Below are positions 11,931-23,173 of a stretch of 64,000 bases of DNA, piece after piece. The notes beneath the pieces were generated by a model that was not told where the DNA came from, searched no databases, and was given only the letters and a program-made list of their open reading frames with translations. A program made the translations under genes and the position numbers. The stretch covers positions 10,130,367 to 10,194,366 of the forward strand of contig CM040446.1 of the NCBI GenBank assembly GCA_022749755.1, in the 5' to 3' direction. This stretch comes from Azadirachta indica. Its lineage: Eukaryota; Streptophyta; Magnoliopsida; Sapindales; Meliaceae. Position 1 is the first letter of the stretch. Every line of letters starts with the position of its first letter.

Positions 11931-13010
11931 ATGGAATATCAAAGTCTTGGAATAGATGTTATATTCGAAATTTTATCGCGAACGCCGTTACAGACTCTTC
12001 GAAGATGCAGACTTGTTTCGAGAGAATGTAATGATCTCACGTACGAGTCTTATTTCGCTCGTCTTCATGCTCAAAGAACAGGAACTGTATCAGGGTTTTT
12101 CTTGCAAACTATAACTTCAAACAAGTATTCTTCAGAATTTGTCTCAGTGAATCGAAACTTGGGTTCTAAATTATCGCTGGATTTCTTACCTGTAAGCCAT
12201 TTTATGATTTTGGCCTGTACAAATCAAGGCGGCGGCTTGTTGTTGTGTGTCAACAAGATGCCCAGGTTTTATCGAATACCTGAATATTATATGTGCAAAC
12301 CTAGCAATAAAGAGTGGCAACGAATTCCTAATCCCAAGACTCGATATTTCACTCAGAGAACTGCGATGTTGGTCGTTGGATTAAACCCTTTTCGGTACAG
12401 AATCTTGCGATTGTCAGATCCAAACCAGTTTCGAAAACCTAATCGAAAGCATGCAAACGAATGCAGTTTTCGGTGCGAGATTTTTGATTCAGAGGCATGG
12501 AGTTGGAAGCAACTGGAGGAGATATACTTGCCGTACGATGTAGTATTGAGTCACCAGGCGGCAGTTTCGGTCTGCGGTGTATTTCACTGGCTTACTTCAG
12601 CGAACAATATATTCGCATTCCATGCAGGTAATGAAACCTGGAGAATGCTACCGCTGCCTGATGGGATTAACAGTGAAATGTATTTGTTAAAGCTTTCAGA
12701 GTATGAAGGAAAACTTGCCCTAGTTTCTGTGGAAAGAGGAAGAGATGACTGCTTTGAATTGTGGGTAATGGAAGAATACTACAGAGCAAAAGAATGGAGA
12801 AGGAGACATACGGTGAGTACTAAACCTCTTCAGAGAGAAGAACCCTACGTTACTCCTAGTCCTGAAGCTCTTTGCAATGCTGATGTTGCTATGATGAGTA
12901 GTTATAACAAGGTGTATTTTTACAAATTTATGGATGGAAGTTCTGTTGCAGTTAAGTTAGAAAATTTCTTTGATTCTCATGGAGTTTTCTGTTTTGAGTC
13001 TGATGTATAG
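11931..13010 (+). CDS. F-box protein with F-box-associated domain
   Basis: Intronless gene for a 359-residue F-box protein, the substrate-recognition part of an SCF (SKP1-cullin-F-box) ubiquitin ligase. The F-box covers residues about 5-45 (GIDVIFEILSRTPLQTLRRC, then the RLVSRECNDL segment). The rest resembles the plant F-box-associated beta-propeller-like domain, with typical phrases such as SNKEWQRIPNP, RCEIFDSEAWSWKQLEE and VCGVFHWLT. I chose the ATG at 11931 rather than an upstream in-frame ATG at 11874, because the F-box then sits at the extreme N-terminus as in the family and the TATA box gives a sensible leader. The stop is TAG. The gene is part of a local duplication: its 3' half recurs as a pseudogene at 31576-32094. 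The target protein is unknown. Confidence 0.88.
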   Translation: MEYQSLGIDVIFEILSRTPLQTLRRCRLVSRECNDLTYESYFARLHAQRTGTVSGFFLQTITSNKYSSEFVSVNRNLGSKLSLDFLPVSHFMILACTNQGGGLLLCVNKMPRFYRIPEYYMCKPSNKEWQRIPNPKTRYFTQRTAMLVVGLNPFRYRILRLSDPNQFRKPNRKHANECSFRCEIFDSEAWSWKQLEEIYLPYDVVLSHQAAVSVCGVFHWLTSANNIFAFHAGNETWRMLPLPDGINSEMYLLKLSEYEGKLALVSVERGRDDCFELWVMEEYYRAKEWRRRHTVSTKPLQREEPYVTPSPEALCNADVAMMSSYNKVYFYKFMDGSSVAVKLENFFDSHGVFCFESDV

Positions 13011-13149
13011 AGCCGATCGATCGATTGAGAGTTAGACCAAAGCAGATGTAGAAACCACAAATTATATACTTATATGATGGATTAGCAGCCTTTTTAATTT
13101 TACACAATGTTTTATATTAGTTATAAATCTTTGGATGTAGTTATTGACA

Positions 13150-13352
13150 TGGATTATAGAAGTTGGTATATGGTAAAGGCCGTTAATATACTCTTCGTAT
13201 TAGTAGAAACCGATTTAGTTACAAGTTTTTGTCAAACTCATGCATATATATAGACAGGATAACAGTTTTAGGATCTGTCATAACTCATCATGGGTAGTGA
13301 TCTCCATTGTATTTAGTAAAGAATCTCTCTCTCACTCATCCGAAAAAACATA
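13150..13352 (+). repeat. ~200-bp dispersed repeat, copy 1
   Basis: Sequence just downstream of the F-box gene is closely repeated at about 55274-55474 inside an intron of the dead MSL copy. Shared phrases include AGAAACCGATTTAGTT and TAGACAGGATAACAG. The homologous F-box pseudogene flank (32100-32220) lacks it, which suggests insertion. No coding potential, clear inverted ends or polymerase III boxes were recognised, so its class is unknown. Confidence 0.7.
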
Positions 13353-13659
13353 CTAAAATCCTTTATCTTCAAGATTTAATTGCGTTGGATCTCTATGAAT
13401 TCAGTTCTTGGTTGTTTAGTAATTGGAATCAATAATTGTATCGTAGATGCATAGTATGTCCCTCTCTAATAACACACAACACCACAAGCCCATGTTCTTC
13501 TCTTCGGTCGATAGCACAACAAATCAAATCAAGATTTCTTCTAAAATTGGAACCTTTTTTCAAATTAAACCTGTGTAAATTAAGCTGCTGTGGGCGTGGT
13601 GGGGTGACACGAGTACTGATGGCTGCTTGAGTGAGAATGGCGCGCGGCGAATCGGATAC

Positions 13660-16250
13660 TGTACTTAAGGCGTACGTGCGAGTTGTGTGTGAGCGAGAAG
13701 GAGAAGGCATGAGAAGAAACTAATTAAACTTAAGGCGAATCGGCTTGGTGAGCCAAGCTCGACTCATTCAGGTGGCGGGTGGTTGCTGTTGTTAGTTTTA
13801 GTATTTACGCTTTGAATTTGTATTTGTTTTAGACTTTTATTTTTATATTTTAAATTATATTAATTAAAATAAAAAAAATGAAAGTTTGTCTCAAAAATTT
13901 GGGTGGGATATTTTTTTTTTATAAAATAGTAGATATAATATATTAAACATGTTTTTATTAAAATACCTAAATGTTAATAATAAAAAATAGTCAAATAGAT
14001 TAACATACTGTTATAGAAGAGATTTTTGTAAATTTTCACAATTTTTTTTTTACTTGTAATTTTTCATAAATCTCAAAAAAATTTATGTGAAAATACTTTA
14101 ATTCTGTCATCATTAAGTTTTTCGTTAATTTTTTGTTAACTTGACCATCTGATTCTTGATAATAAATTTAAATGCTTGCTATTTAAATTAGAGTTGACTT
14201 AATCTAAATCTAATTTCAAAAAATTATATTTAATATAAGAGTTGAACTCTTGCACTTAAAAGAGTACAAACGCGTTCGATGACCAAAGTCACATCCATAT
14301 ATATATATATATATATATATGTTACATAATATTTTTATAAATTTTATTATATAACTTCTAAATATATTAAATTGTCATCCCTGTCCAACAAATCTTAGTA
14401 ATATTGACTATTATAATTTTTTATCTGATACTAATAATTTAAATAAACAAACATAAAATATAATAATTAATTTTAAAAAAATCAAATATTAATGATTTTG
14501 TAATACTAAAATGATAAGTTTTTTAATTTAAAGATAATAAAACTTTAACTAAATTTAAATTTATTAATTGCAAGAATTATAACAAATAAAATTCATATTA
14601 ATAAGGAGTTCAGAAAAATATTGATAAGGAGCTTTACAGCCAAAAGAAAAAAAAAGGGAAATAGAAAACAACTTATTCATTTTTTTTGTCTGCTTATTTA
14701 AATTAATTTTGCTTAGAAAATTCTATCTTTATTATTGTTTAGATTTTGGAGAAGCTAAGATCAATCTATTCTATTTAAAGTATTATAGTATAGGGTAAAT
14801 AATACCTGAATCTCTATTTTATTATATGAATAACACTTATAACCTCACTTTAAAATAATTGTTAAATACATCTTTTTCGTTAACTTTTTCATCAATATTA
14901 ACTATTTAATTATGTTAATTGTTGTAATGACCCAAATACCTTTTTAACCTATATTGATCAATAGAATGACAAAAATATCTTTTGATCCATTAAATTTAAA
15001 GTACATTGCATTACTTATAATTAAATCTCTAATAACATAATTCAAATTATTTGAACTTAAATTAGGGAGAGATTATATCTTCAATCTCAAATTCATCTTC
15101 TTTTACTTGTATAATATTCAAATCAATAAATGTCTAATTTCTTTTGTAATAAATAATACCAAACTAAATAAAGAGGTTTATTTAATATAAATAAATTATA
15201 TTTTTTTTTTATAATAATATAAAGTTTAAAGATCTAAATATTATTATCATTATCATCTATATTATATAGTAATAGCACACAGGAAAAAAATCAAATTGCA
15301 AATTTGCAACAATCCAAAATTGAAAATAATTAAAAGATTTTTATTTTAAAGAGAAAACATAAAAAAGTCAAATAATGATAATAACTCATCAATATTACCA
15401 ACCAAAACGAAAACCACCTGCTGTACAATTCTTGTTTCCTTCTTCCCAGTCGTTCTCTTTTGCAAATTTTACTTGTTAATTATTTTCAATAAAAGAAAGT
15501 ACTTTTTCCGACGGATTAGTGTTTTTTATTTAAAATTTTTTATTATATGAATAATTTTTATTAAATATAATATGTCTTTGTATTTAAGTTAATTATTATA
15601 TATATTTAAATCGAATATTATTTATTATTTGTAGAGACTATTATCTCGTTTAAATTATTTATTACTTATATTTATTATTTGTAAAGACTATTATATTTTT
15701 TTTCCTTTAACGGTAACGAAAAAAAGTTAATAAAAAGAATGTTTTTGATAATTATTTTTAAAGTGGAGGTATAGGTGTCATTTATACAATAAAATAAAGG
15801 TCCAAATATCATTCATTATATAATATAATTCAAAAAACAATGTTAAATTATGATTTAATTTGGGGGTGAAACCCTTACATTTGGTCCAAAAATATTAATA
15901 TTTAACTCATATCACAAATATTTTTTTAAAAAAATTAAATTTGGATTGAATTGACCCAAATTTAACCTGAATTTAGATTTATTATTAAGTTTAAAATTGT
16001 TAAATTAAAAAAAAATCAAATGATAGAATGGTCGCATAGAAAATCAATTTTGTTATATTAGTTTTTTTTTTATTTTTTTAATTAATTTGATTAAAACCGA
16101 AGTGAGCGAGTAAGTCTGAATCTTTTCTTTTTTCTTTTTCTTTTTTTAAATTTGTTTAATTTGAACAAAAGGATTCATGTTATCTAATGAATGATTGAAT
16201 ATTTTGTCAATTTGAAAATTTTATTGGTAAAGCCAAGCAAAATGCTTTAA
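13660..16250. repeat. F-box flanking block, copy 2 (interrupted)
   Basis: A diverged duplicate of about 10030-11480. The duplicated parts are roughly 13660-14780 and 15990-16250, separated by a ~1-kb inverted-repeat element. No F-box coding sequence survives in this copy. The short frame at 13429-13710 is not supported as a gene. Confidence 0.65.
14793..15818. mobile_element. Long-TIR non-autonomous element (MULE-like MITE)
   Basis: The first ~100 bp (GGGTAAATAATACCTGAATC onward, including CTCACTTTAAAATAATTGTT) reappear as a reverse complement at the other end, near 15710-15818. Flanks TATAGTATA (14784-14792) and TATAATATA (15819-15827) match at 8 of 9 positions, the target-duplication length of Mutator-like elements. 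No transposase frame is present. Confidence 0.7.
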
Positions 16251-17280
16251 TATATGCAGAATATTTTTATAAATTATCATTAAAATATTTTTATAATAGA
16301 TGTAGATACTTTCAAGGATTATATTTAAAATCTAACACATACATATACATTATATAATCTTAATTTATATAAGATTAATTTATATAATCTTAATTTTAAA
16401 AAAAAAAAAAAAGTTAACATAAATTTTTTAGAGAAGATTGATAGTACAAGAGTTCTTTTTTATTTGTTTTAATAAAAAGTCGTGAAATTTTAATAATCAC
16501 AAATGGCATGCTTATAATATTTGTATAGTTTCGTATTTCCATTATACGTGGTTTACTGGTCTAGATTAAATAAAATATCCATCCTTACCCATTAAAGAAA
16601 ATCAATATTAAAAAATATATATAATGAGATAAAAGAATGTCATTTTTGAATTTGCATAGAGTGAAAGTAAAATTTAAAATTTATTAAAAATATTTGTTTA
16701 TAGTAATTATTTTCTCCTCAAATATTAGAAATATTTGCTATACACATAAACATTAGGTTTATTTATCAATATCCCATTAATAATTTTAATTTGAGATATT
16801 ATCAAATTTCTCTCCAGAGATACTATGTATTATCACTTAAATAGCCAAAATTAAAAAATAGACCTCCTTTGAACTTTTAAAATTGTTAGGTTTATTTATC
16901 AATGATGGTCAATGTTTTGGGTTCGGATCAGACTTCTAAAAGCTCGACTGGTACCCAAAAATTTTTTTAAAACCCAGTCAGGCCCGGATTACTTGTTGTC
17001 CAGGCCGAGCCAGGTTTCAAATCTGGGCTTCAGCCTAGATTTAAATTATAATAAATATATGGATCCGGGTTGAGTTTAAATGTATGTGCTTATCAACTAA
17101 AAGTACCTGATTTTTTACTGGGCCCCAAGCTTGAGGAGACGTGGAACATATTCGGGTCTTAAATTAAAAGTTCAGACCCGGCTTGAAATTTATTTAGTGT
17201 CGGGTTTAACCTGGCCTTTTAATCCAGGCTTTACTGAGCTGGATCGGGTCTGAGCTTCTTTTGCCTTGTTTAGTTTTTCT
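16251..17280. other. AT-rich spacer with GGCCCGG-type subterminal repeats
   Basis: About 16520-16680 is duplicated at 33530-33690 and belongs to the F-box block duplication. About 16905-17265 is unusually GC-rich for its setting and repeats short GGCCCGG/CCGGGTT-like words in both orientations. That pattern is typical of the subterminal region of hAT-like elements. A partner end was not found. No gene is seen. Confidence 0.4.
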
Positions 17281-17823
17281 GCAATGAGGGATCCCATTTC
17301 GGATTTGGTGGCGATGGTGTACCCACTGCTGTCGCCAGTATGGCCCCTACTTAATTCTTACATCTCATACTACTGGTTGAGTGAAAGCTAGTTTTGGTAT
17401 ATCGGTGGATATCATTATTGTTCAACCTAATGCCTATATTGCATTTGCCTGACGATTTTCTTTTAAGCGGTTCGAAAGTTATCCAATTTGAGTTATGAGA
17501 GTATGAATGTTTTGTTTCTTCCTTTGTTCACTTCCTCTCTTTAGATTCTTCACTTACTTATTTGTTAATAATTGATAAATCCGCCAATCTAAAAATTCAT
17601 TTCGGACAATTGAACCTTCTCAAAATATTTCTTTTTAGAAACCAAAAGATAAAAATGTGGGAGAGATGAAAAAGATGCAGGTTTGTCTACTTCAAGATCC
17701 ATTGTGTGTTCAAGGCCTCTTGTTATTTTTGTTATATGTTGTTTTGATATAAATCTTTTTAGTTCTTAAAAAGAAACAGTTTGAGAAGGTTCAATTAAAA
17801 CGACAATTCATTTGATAACCAGA

Positions 17824-17934
17824 GAGAACAAGCCATTAGACAGAGATATTCTGAAATTGCGAAGGCCAGTTCAATCAAGTCGCCAAATATTGGAAACAAG
17901 CCATTGCGCTTACTCTTGGTAATTATATTGAAGC
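17824..17934 (+). pseudogene. ycf3: Nuclear fragment of plastid ycf3 (NUPT)
   Basis: Two adjoining frames match the C-terminal part of plastid Ycf3, a TPR protein needed for photosystem I assembly. The first reads REQAIRQRYSEIAKA. After a one-base shift the other reads NQVAKYWKQAIALTLGNYIE. The frameshift, the lack of the rest of the gene and the AT-rich nuclear surroundings mark it as a decayed plastid DNA insertion, not a gene. Recognition is from memory of Ycf3 (a YWKQAIALTPGNYIEA motif). Confidence 0.72.
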
Positions 17935-18716
17935 GTAGAAGGCAAATTATTTTGAATGTATTCAGATAAAAACAAGCTAATATAGATGTTACAGGTTGAA
18001 TTTTGTTATTTCATATTATATCTACTATTTTCGATTTTATATGAATGAGCTCTTAGCTCAACATCTTTTGTTCTGTTCTATTCTTAGTTTGAATCATACA
18101 TTCCTTATTGATTCTATTTCCCCATTCTTGTTTTGTTTTGAAATATGTATTGTCCTATGTTTGTATTCATCAAATCACCAATAGTTCAAAAACTAAAATG
18201 AAAATCATTGGAATAGTCTCAACCACTTGAAAAAAATATATATAGAAAAAACATCGAATTTCTTGGGAATCCTACAAGATCCATCAGATGATCAAAATTT
18301 TATTTGGGTTCGAATTTTATTGAGAGGTCTACTAGAGATAAAAATTATTGAAGAAAAAAGAGAATTACTTTTTAAAAAATATGACATATTTAAGTCATAC
18401 AAGTAAAGTGATCTATGCATTGGTAAAAAAAACGAGAAAATGGGAATAGTGATATTATAGTCAAAATAAAATTAATTTAATTTTGAACTGTTTTATTAAT
18501 TATTTCTTGATTTATTTCATTATGGCAGATGTTTTTTTTGATCTATGCCCAAAAATTATTGTAATATGAAATAATAATATTTTTTTTCATTCTTAATTAA
18601 TTGTTTCTGATTCGTCTATTTTAATCTCTTCTAAAAGAGATTAATAAAAATATAAAGTCCATCCCCTAAAGTATTGAGCAGCGGTGTAGCATCAGATCCT
18701 AAAGACAGTTATCACT
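17935..18716. other. Gene-free AT-rich spacer
   Basis: The spacer lies between the ycf3 fragment and the ribosomal P-protein fragment. Weak traces of coding-like sequence around 18240-18340 could not be assigned. Confidence 0.4.
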
Positions 18717-18785
18717 GCTGCCTCAAATAAAAATGAAGAACTAAAGGAAGAAAGTGACGAAGACATGGGCTTCAGCTTGTTTGAC
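18717..18785 (+). pseudogene. Acidic ribosomal P-protein C-terminal fragment
   Basis: One open stretch of 23 codons ends KEESDEDMGFSLFD, the C-terminal tail common to eukaryotic ribosomal P0, P1 and P2 proteins. The upstream sequence in the same frame meets stops, and the expected stop codon after the terminal Asp is replaced by TCC. I read it as the remnant of a retro-copied P-protein gene. Which P-protein it came from cannot be told. Confidence 0.65.
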
Positions 18786-20928
18786 TCCTATGTTTGCAGG
18801 CTTGGTTTGGTGAATCAGGAGGACATGTGTGACTGTCACTGTCCATGCCATGAGAAGTATTATTGGCCGGTTTTTTTTTTTCTATCGATCGAGGAACCAA
18901 AAACTCTCTCCATTATTCTTTGAGTTGGGGTGTAATTTAACATCACAACTGGCATATTATCTTTTTTTTTTTTTTTTGAATTTTAAGTTGGTCTTAAAAA
19001 AAATTAACATTCAGTTATTGAATTTTTATTTTTATAGAGAAGGATAAATAGGTAATTGTATACCATTCTATTAAATTATGTTAACGGAGAGGTGTTAAGA
19101 AGGGAGACAAGTGTTTGTTTTTAGATTTACGACAATTTAAGCGATAATATGCAGTACTTAAGGGGAGGAAAGTGATACCCTTTTTTTCTTATTAAGCTAA
19201 CGTTAACTTCATTAACTCAAGGAATTACAAAATACATGACAGCTCCAAAGCAATTGATCCTTAATTGGCTGCTGTTGAAGAGGAATTTTCATTATAGGCT
19301 CTGTATCTGCGTTGATGCAATGTTGTGTGATCAGCTGGTGGTTCCGTTTTCTGGTTTTTGTTATCAAATCTATTACTCTCATTTCCTCTGCCAAGGAATG
19401 TGGTGAAATGGGCTTAAATGTAGTAGGCCTCGGCAACCATTGATCTCTGTAACTTTGAATTTGGTCCCCCTTTCCCACTCTCCATTTGCTCCCCATTTTG
19501 TTATCAAATATATGAAGTATTACTTCCAACTTTAGCTTGTAAGAAATGAGATCTTGGAAAGCTTTCTCCATGCTACTCAGCGAATTGTTTTTGATGTGTT
19601 TGCTTCTCCCACCAGTGAAGTTTAAAAACACTTATAGCATAAGTGGGAATAGCTTGAGCTACTGCTCTCAATAATATTTCCTCGCCTTCTCATGAGAACA
19701 GTTTGAACTCTAATTGTGAATTTTGCTCATGATTGTGGCCTTAAGACTAACTTTCCATTAATAGGAATTGAGAATGTTGTAGTCATATTGCAACGATTAA
19801 TCAACTTCACCAGGTTAGCAGAGAAGCCCAGCTTCACCGTTACCTGCTCTAAGAAGCACCACTCCATTCTATCATAGGTTTTGCTGATATCTGACTTAAG
19901 TGCCACAACTCTGAATTTTCCCTTCTTCTTGCATTTAATTTTGTGCGAACATTCATAACCAATAATCACATTGTCAATGATTAATCTGTTATGAATAATG
20001 CACTCTAGTAGGGTGCTATCACCCGGTCAAGCAAAGGCTTTAGTCTGTCAGCGAGAGCTTTAGAAATGACTTTGTGTACATTGCAAAGGCTCATAGGTCT
20101 GTAATTTCCTACATTCCTTTGCTGATTAACCTTAGGAATTAAGACTATAAGAGTATGATTTATTTTGCAGATATCTCCCCTATTATTTAGAATTTGATTG
20201 CATACTGCCCAGATCATCCCACTAACAGATCCCAGTATTTTTGACAGAAGGAGGCTAGAAAACCATCCGATCATAGGGCCTTTTGGGAGGTTCATTTGAA
20301 ATAACGACGTCATAATCTCTTCTTTTGTAAAATTCTCTCTAATTGTTGATTCAATTGGTTATTAACTTTCTTTTCCACTGGTATCAAAGCCTTTGCGATC
20401 TCTTCTTGCTTAGGATTGCTAGAAGAATAAATTTTTGAGAAGTACCTGCATATGATGGTTTCGATATCTTTCTCATATTCCTTCCACTTCTTTTGCTAAT
20501 CTAGAATACCTGTAATTGTGTTCCTTTATCTCTCGGCTGAAGCTTTCGTATAAAAGAATTGTGTATTTTTATCACTTTCTTTAAGCCAAGAAATTCTAGC
20601 TCTCTGCCTCCAATAGATTTCTTCTTCTATATAGAACTTCTCTAGCAATTTCTTTATTTTTTTGATCTCTTCATAATTTAATTCACTAGAAGGGAGGACT
20701 TAAGTCTTGCCAACTTGTTATTCAACTCTTCCATCTGAATTCTCCTTCTGCCAAAAGTCTCCTTACTCCGCTTTCTAAGTTGTTCTTGAGTAGCATTCGT
20801 AATTTCCAGAAAATGGCTTATTGAGTGTTGCTTATCACCTAGAGCTTCTGTATACCAAAGTCTTCGGATGATCTCCTGACATTCATTGTAGGACTCCAAA
20901 TATTTTCGTAATGGAACCTGGAACCCCA

Positions 20929-20955
20929 TTTTTTTTTTTTTTTTTTTTTTTTTTT
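20929..20955 (+). repeat. 27-base poly-T tract inside LINE ORF2
   Basis: An uninterrupted T-run (A-run in the LINE sense) sits between the endonuclease and linker regions of ORF2. Confidence 0.9.
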
Positions 20956-21308
20956 GATATTTTTTTCACTTTTCCTTGTCTATTGTTTATTGTTTAGTGT
21001 ATGGAAAGCAAAATAGGTAGGTGATCTAAACCACTTGATTGAATGTGGGTTACATAAGACCCTCTGAAAATATTTTCCTATTTTGAATTGCATAGAAACC
21101 TGTCTAATTGTTCCTCAATCAGGTCTGATCTGTACCTTTTGTTTGATTAGGTAAAGTGTTGTCCATTCCATCATAGATCCTTGAGATTACTATCCTTTAT
21201 TGCTTGTTTGAAATCCACCATCAAATCAGCATTGTGAGGAAGCCTCCTCTCTTCTCCTTGGGATGGATGATCTCATTAAAATCTCCATCATAGAGCCAGG
21301 TAAGGGAG

Positions 21309-21334
21309 AAAAAAAAAAAAAAAAAAAAAAAAAA
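21309..21334 (+). repeat. 26-base poly-A tract inside LINE ORF2
   Basis: An A-run in the opposite sense to the one at 20929, about 350 bp away, splits the endonuclease domain just before the GDFNEI phrase. Confidence 0.9.
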
Positions 21335-22099
21335 TGACATGACAGTCTTCTTAATAGGCACTAAGAGTGCTTTCTTGTGGCTTGATCTGGGTTCCCATAA
21401 AATCCAGTAAATCTCCACATCACCCCCTCCTTCATTCACACCAAAGCATCCACGTGATGGATGCTGTAAGAAATTTTTAAATCTACCTCACGATTCCACA
21501 ATAAAGCAATACCTCCATTTAAACCAATTCTTTCTATTGTAAAATAATTCTCAAAATTCAGCGTCAATTTAATCCTTTCCATTTGTCTAGTAACCATTTT
21601 TTTTTTTTCACAAAGAAACAAAATATCTACTTTATATTTTTGGAGAGCTATACGGAGGGCTCCGAACATTTGAAGGTTCCTTAATCCCTGAACATTCCAG
21701 CTTAGAATATTCATTGCTCTCGGCAGGGCTGGGGACTAGTCTCCGCTGTTTCATCATTGTGTAAATATCGTAAGGGAACCCCTGACACTTCAGAGAATAA
21801 TGGATCATGGGCAACAACCTCTGGGGAAAACAATAGCGGATGTTTGAGAATTGACCACCTCTCTCAGGTTACCTTTTTCGTACTTTGGTAAGTCCAACTC
21901 CATTATGTCTTATCCCCTTTTAAAGCCCACTAGTTTGTCCACCTCTTTTCTTTGTTCAATTACTGTCTTTGAGCCTAGTATTTCCACCTCGTTTCAAGAT
22001 TTGCACTTGCAAATTTTTATGCCCAGTTTTTTGCTTAGCATTTGTCTGCTTCGGCTTTTCTCGTTGTGGGCTTCTTGCTAGAACAATCTCTTCATAGGG

Positions 22100-23173
22100 A
22101 AAGCCTAAGTCTACTTCTTGAGTTTTCTCCTGCTCCAAAATATTTGTACCAGTTAGATGATTTTTCTGGAGTCAATATGATTCTTGTCTCTTTTTGAGCA
22201 ACTTATTTGTCAACTCTGCCGTATTCATTAAATTCTTGCTAATGTCATTGTTTTGACAATACTGCACCTGCTGAGACTTACCATTACGCTTGTCTGCGCC
22301 TTGCTCAATTGGAGATGGTGAAATCTCTGTCCTTTTGGATGATGAAACTTGATTGTTTACTGTTCCATTACCTCCATCTTTCTCCTTCATTCTATTTTGT
22401 CTAAACTTGTTTGCATAGATAGTAGCCCTCATCCATGGCCCGTACTTGAAATGCCGAAAATCCTCCACTGTTGAAGTTGGCTGATACTCTAAACATGAAT
22501 ACATGCCCAATCTTGACGCATTGGAAACCAAAAGTAGGCAGTCTCTCATAAAAAATGGGTAATATTAAAAGATCCTCCTCTCTCTCTAGCTTCACCCTTA
22601 AGCCTCTTTTAAAGGGTTTCGAGATATCTAAGTTAATTCGCACTCTCAAGAATTTTCCAAAGCAAGCTCCAGAAGGACCCGTCTCTATTTCCTCTACCTC
22701 GCCAATCATTTGACCCAACTTAATCCCCACTTCTTTGTTCATGTAGAGAGTAAGTAGATTGTGGATTTGAAACCTGAACCATGCTTGAGTAAACTCTATC
22801 TTTGATATGTCACCTATGCCTGAAGGCTCTTTCAATAAGATTAAAGCATTATCAAAGCACCATGGCCCCTTAGTAAGAATTCTTCGACGATCTGCATCCG
22901 ACTCAAAGTGGAAAAGAAATTTGTTGCACCCAAACTTTCGATATAAAGCTCCTGATTCGGCCATCATGCTTGTTGCATTACCCATTTGAATGCCTCTCTA
23001 TTCACAGATTTAGAGGACAAAACCTTACCCACGAGACAATTTGTTGTTATTTGTTGTCCTTTCTCCTTTACTGATTCCTCCAGAGTTATCACCTCCCCAT
23101 CCTTGTCGGTTAAAGAAAGTAAGTTGCAGAACTTTATAATCTCATCGGCTTCCATTATATTATCAGCTTTCAA
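22100..23173 (-). pseudogene. LINE ORF1 remnant (DUF4283-like Gag)
   Basis: Frames at 22964-23173 and 22401-22985 resemble the DUF4283 RNA-binding domain that opens ORF1 of plant L1 elements. The marks are FHFESDADRRRILTKGPWCF, then AWFRFQIHNL and FGKFLRVRINLDISKPFKRG. A degraded zinc-knuckle region (CVKIGHV) follows. The frames overlap with a shift, so the ORF is broken. Confidence 0.8.

Larger units (their letters stand above)
19212..21714 (-). pseudogene. LINE ORF2 remnants: endonuclease and reverse transcriptase
   Basis: Broken frames in order along the minus strand. The endonuclease N-terminus (MNILSWNVQGLRN) begins at 21714 and its catalytic phrase GDFNEI lies near 21280. A linker follows at 20678-20929. 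Reverse-transcriptase fingers with LIVLIPKVNQQRNVGNYRPMS are at 20005-20313. The palm has ALKSDISKTYDRMEW at 19727-19969, where the usual active-site phrase would be LDMSKAYDRVEW. The terminal zf-RVT-type region (MGSKWRVGKGDQIQSYRDQW) is at 19212-19631. Several frameshifts separate these pieces, so it cannot encode a working enzyme. Confidence 0.85.

Noticed and set aside
13429..13710. Minus-strand open frame of 93 codons downstream of the F-box gene
   Set aside because: No recognisable domain. It lies in duplicated spacer DNA whose other copy does not keep the frame.
17283..17400. Short ATG-started plus-strand frame (MRDPISDLVAMVYPLLSPVW)
   Set aside because: It is brief, ends soon and could not be tied to any family; probably chance or a very decayed fragment.
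18300..18325. GGGTTCGAATTTT word resembling a tRNA B box
   Set aside because: No matching A box or cloverleaf could be built around it.
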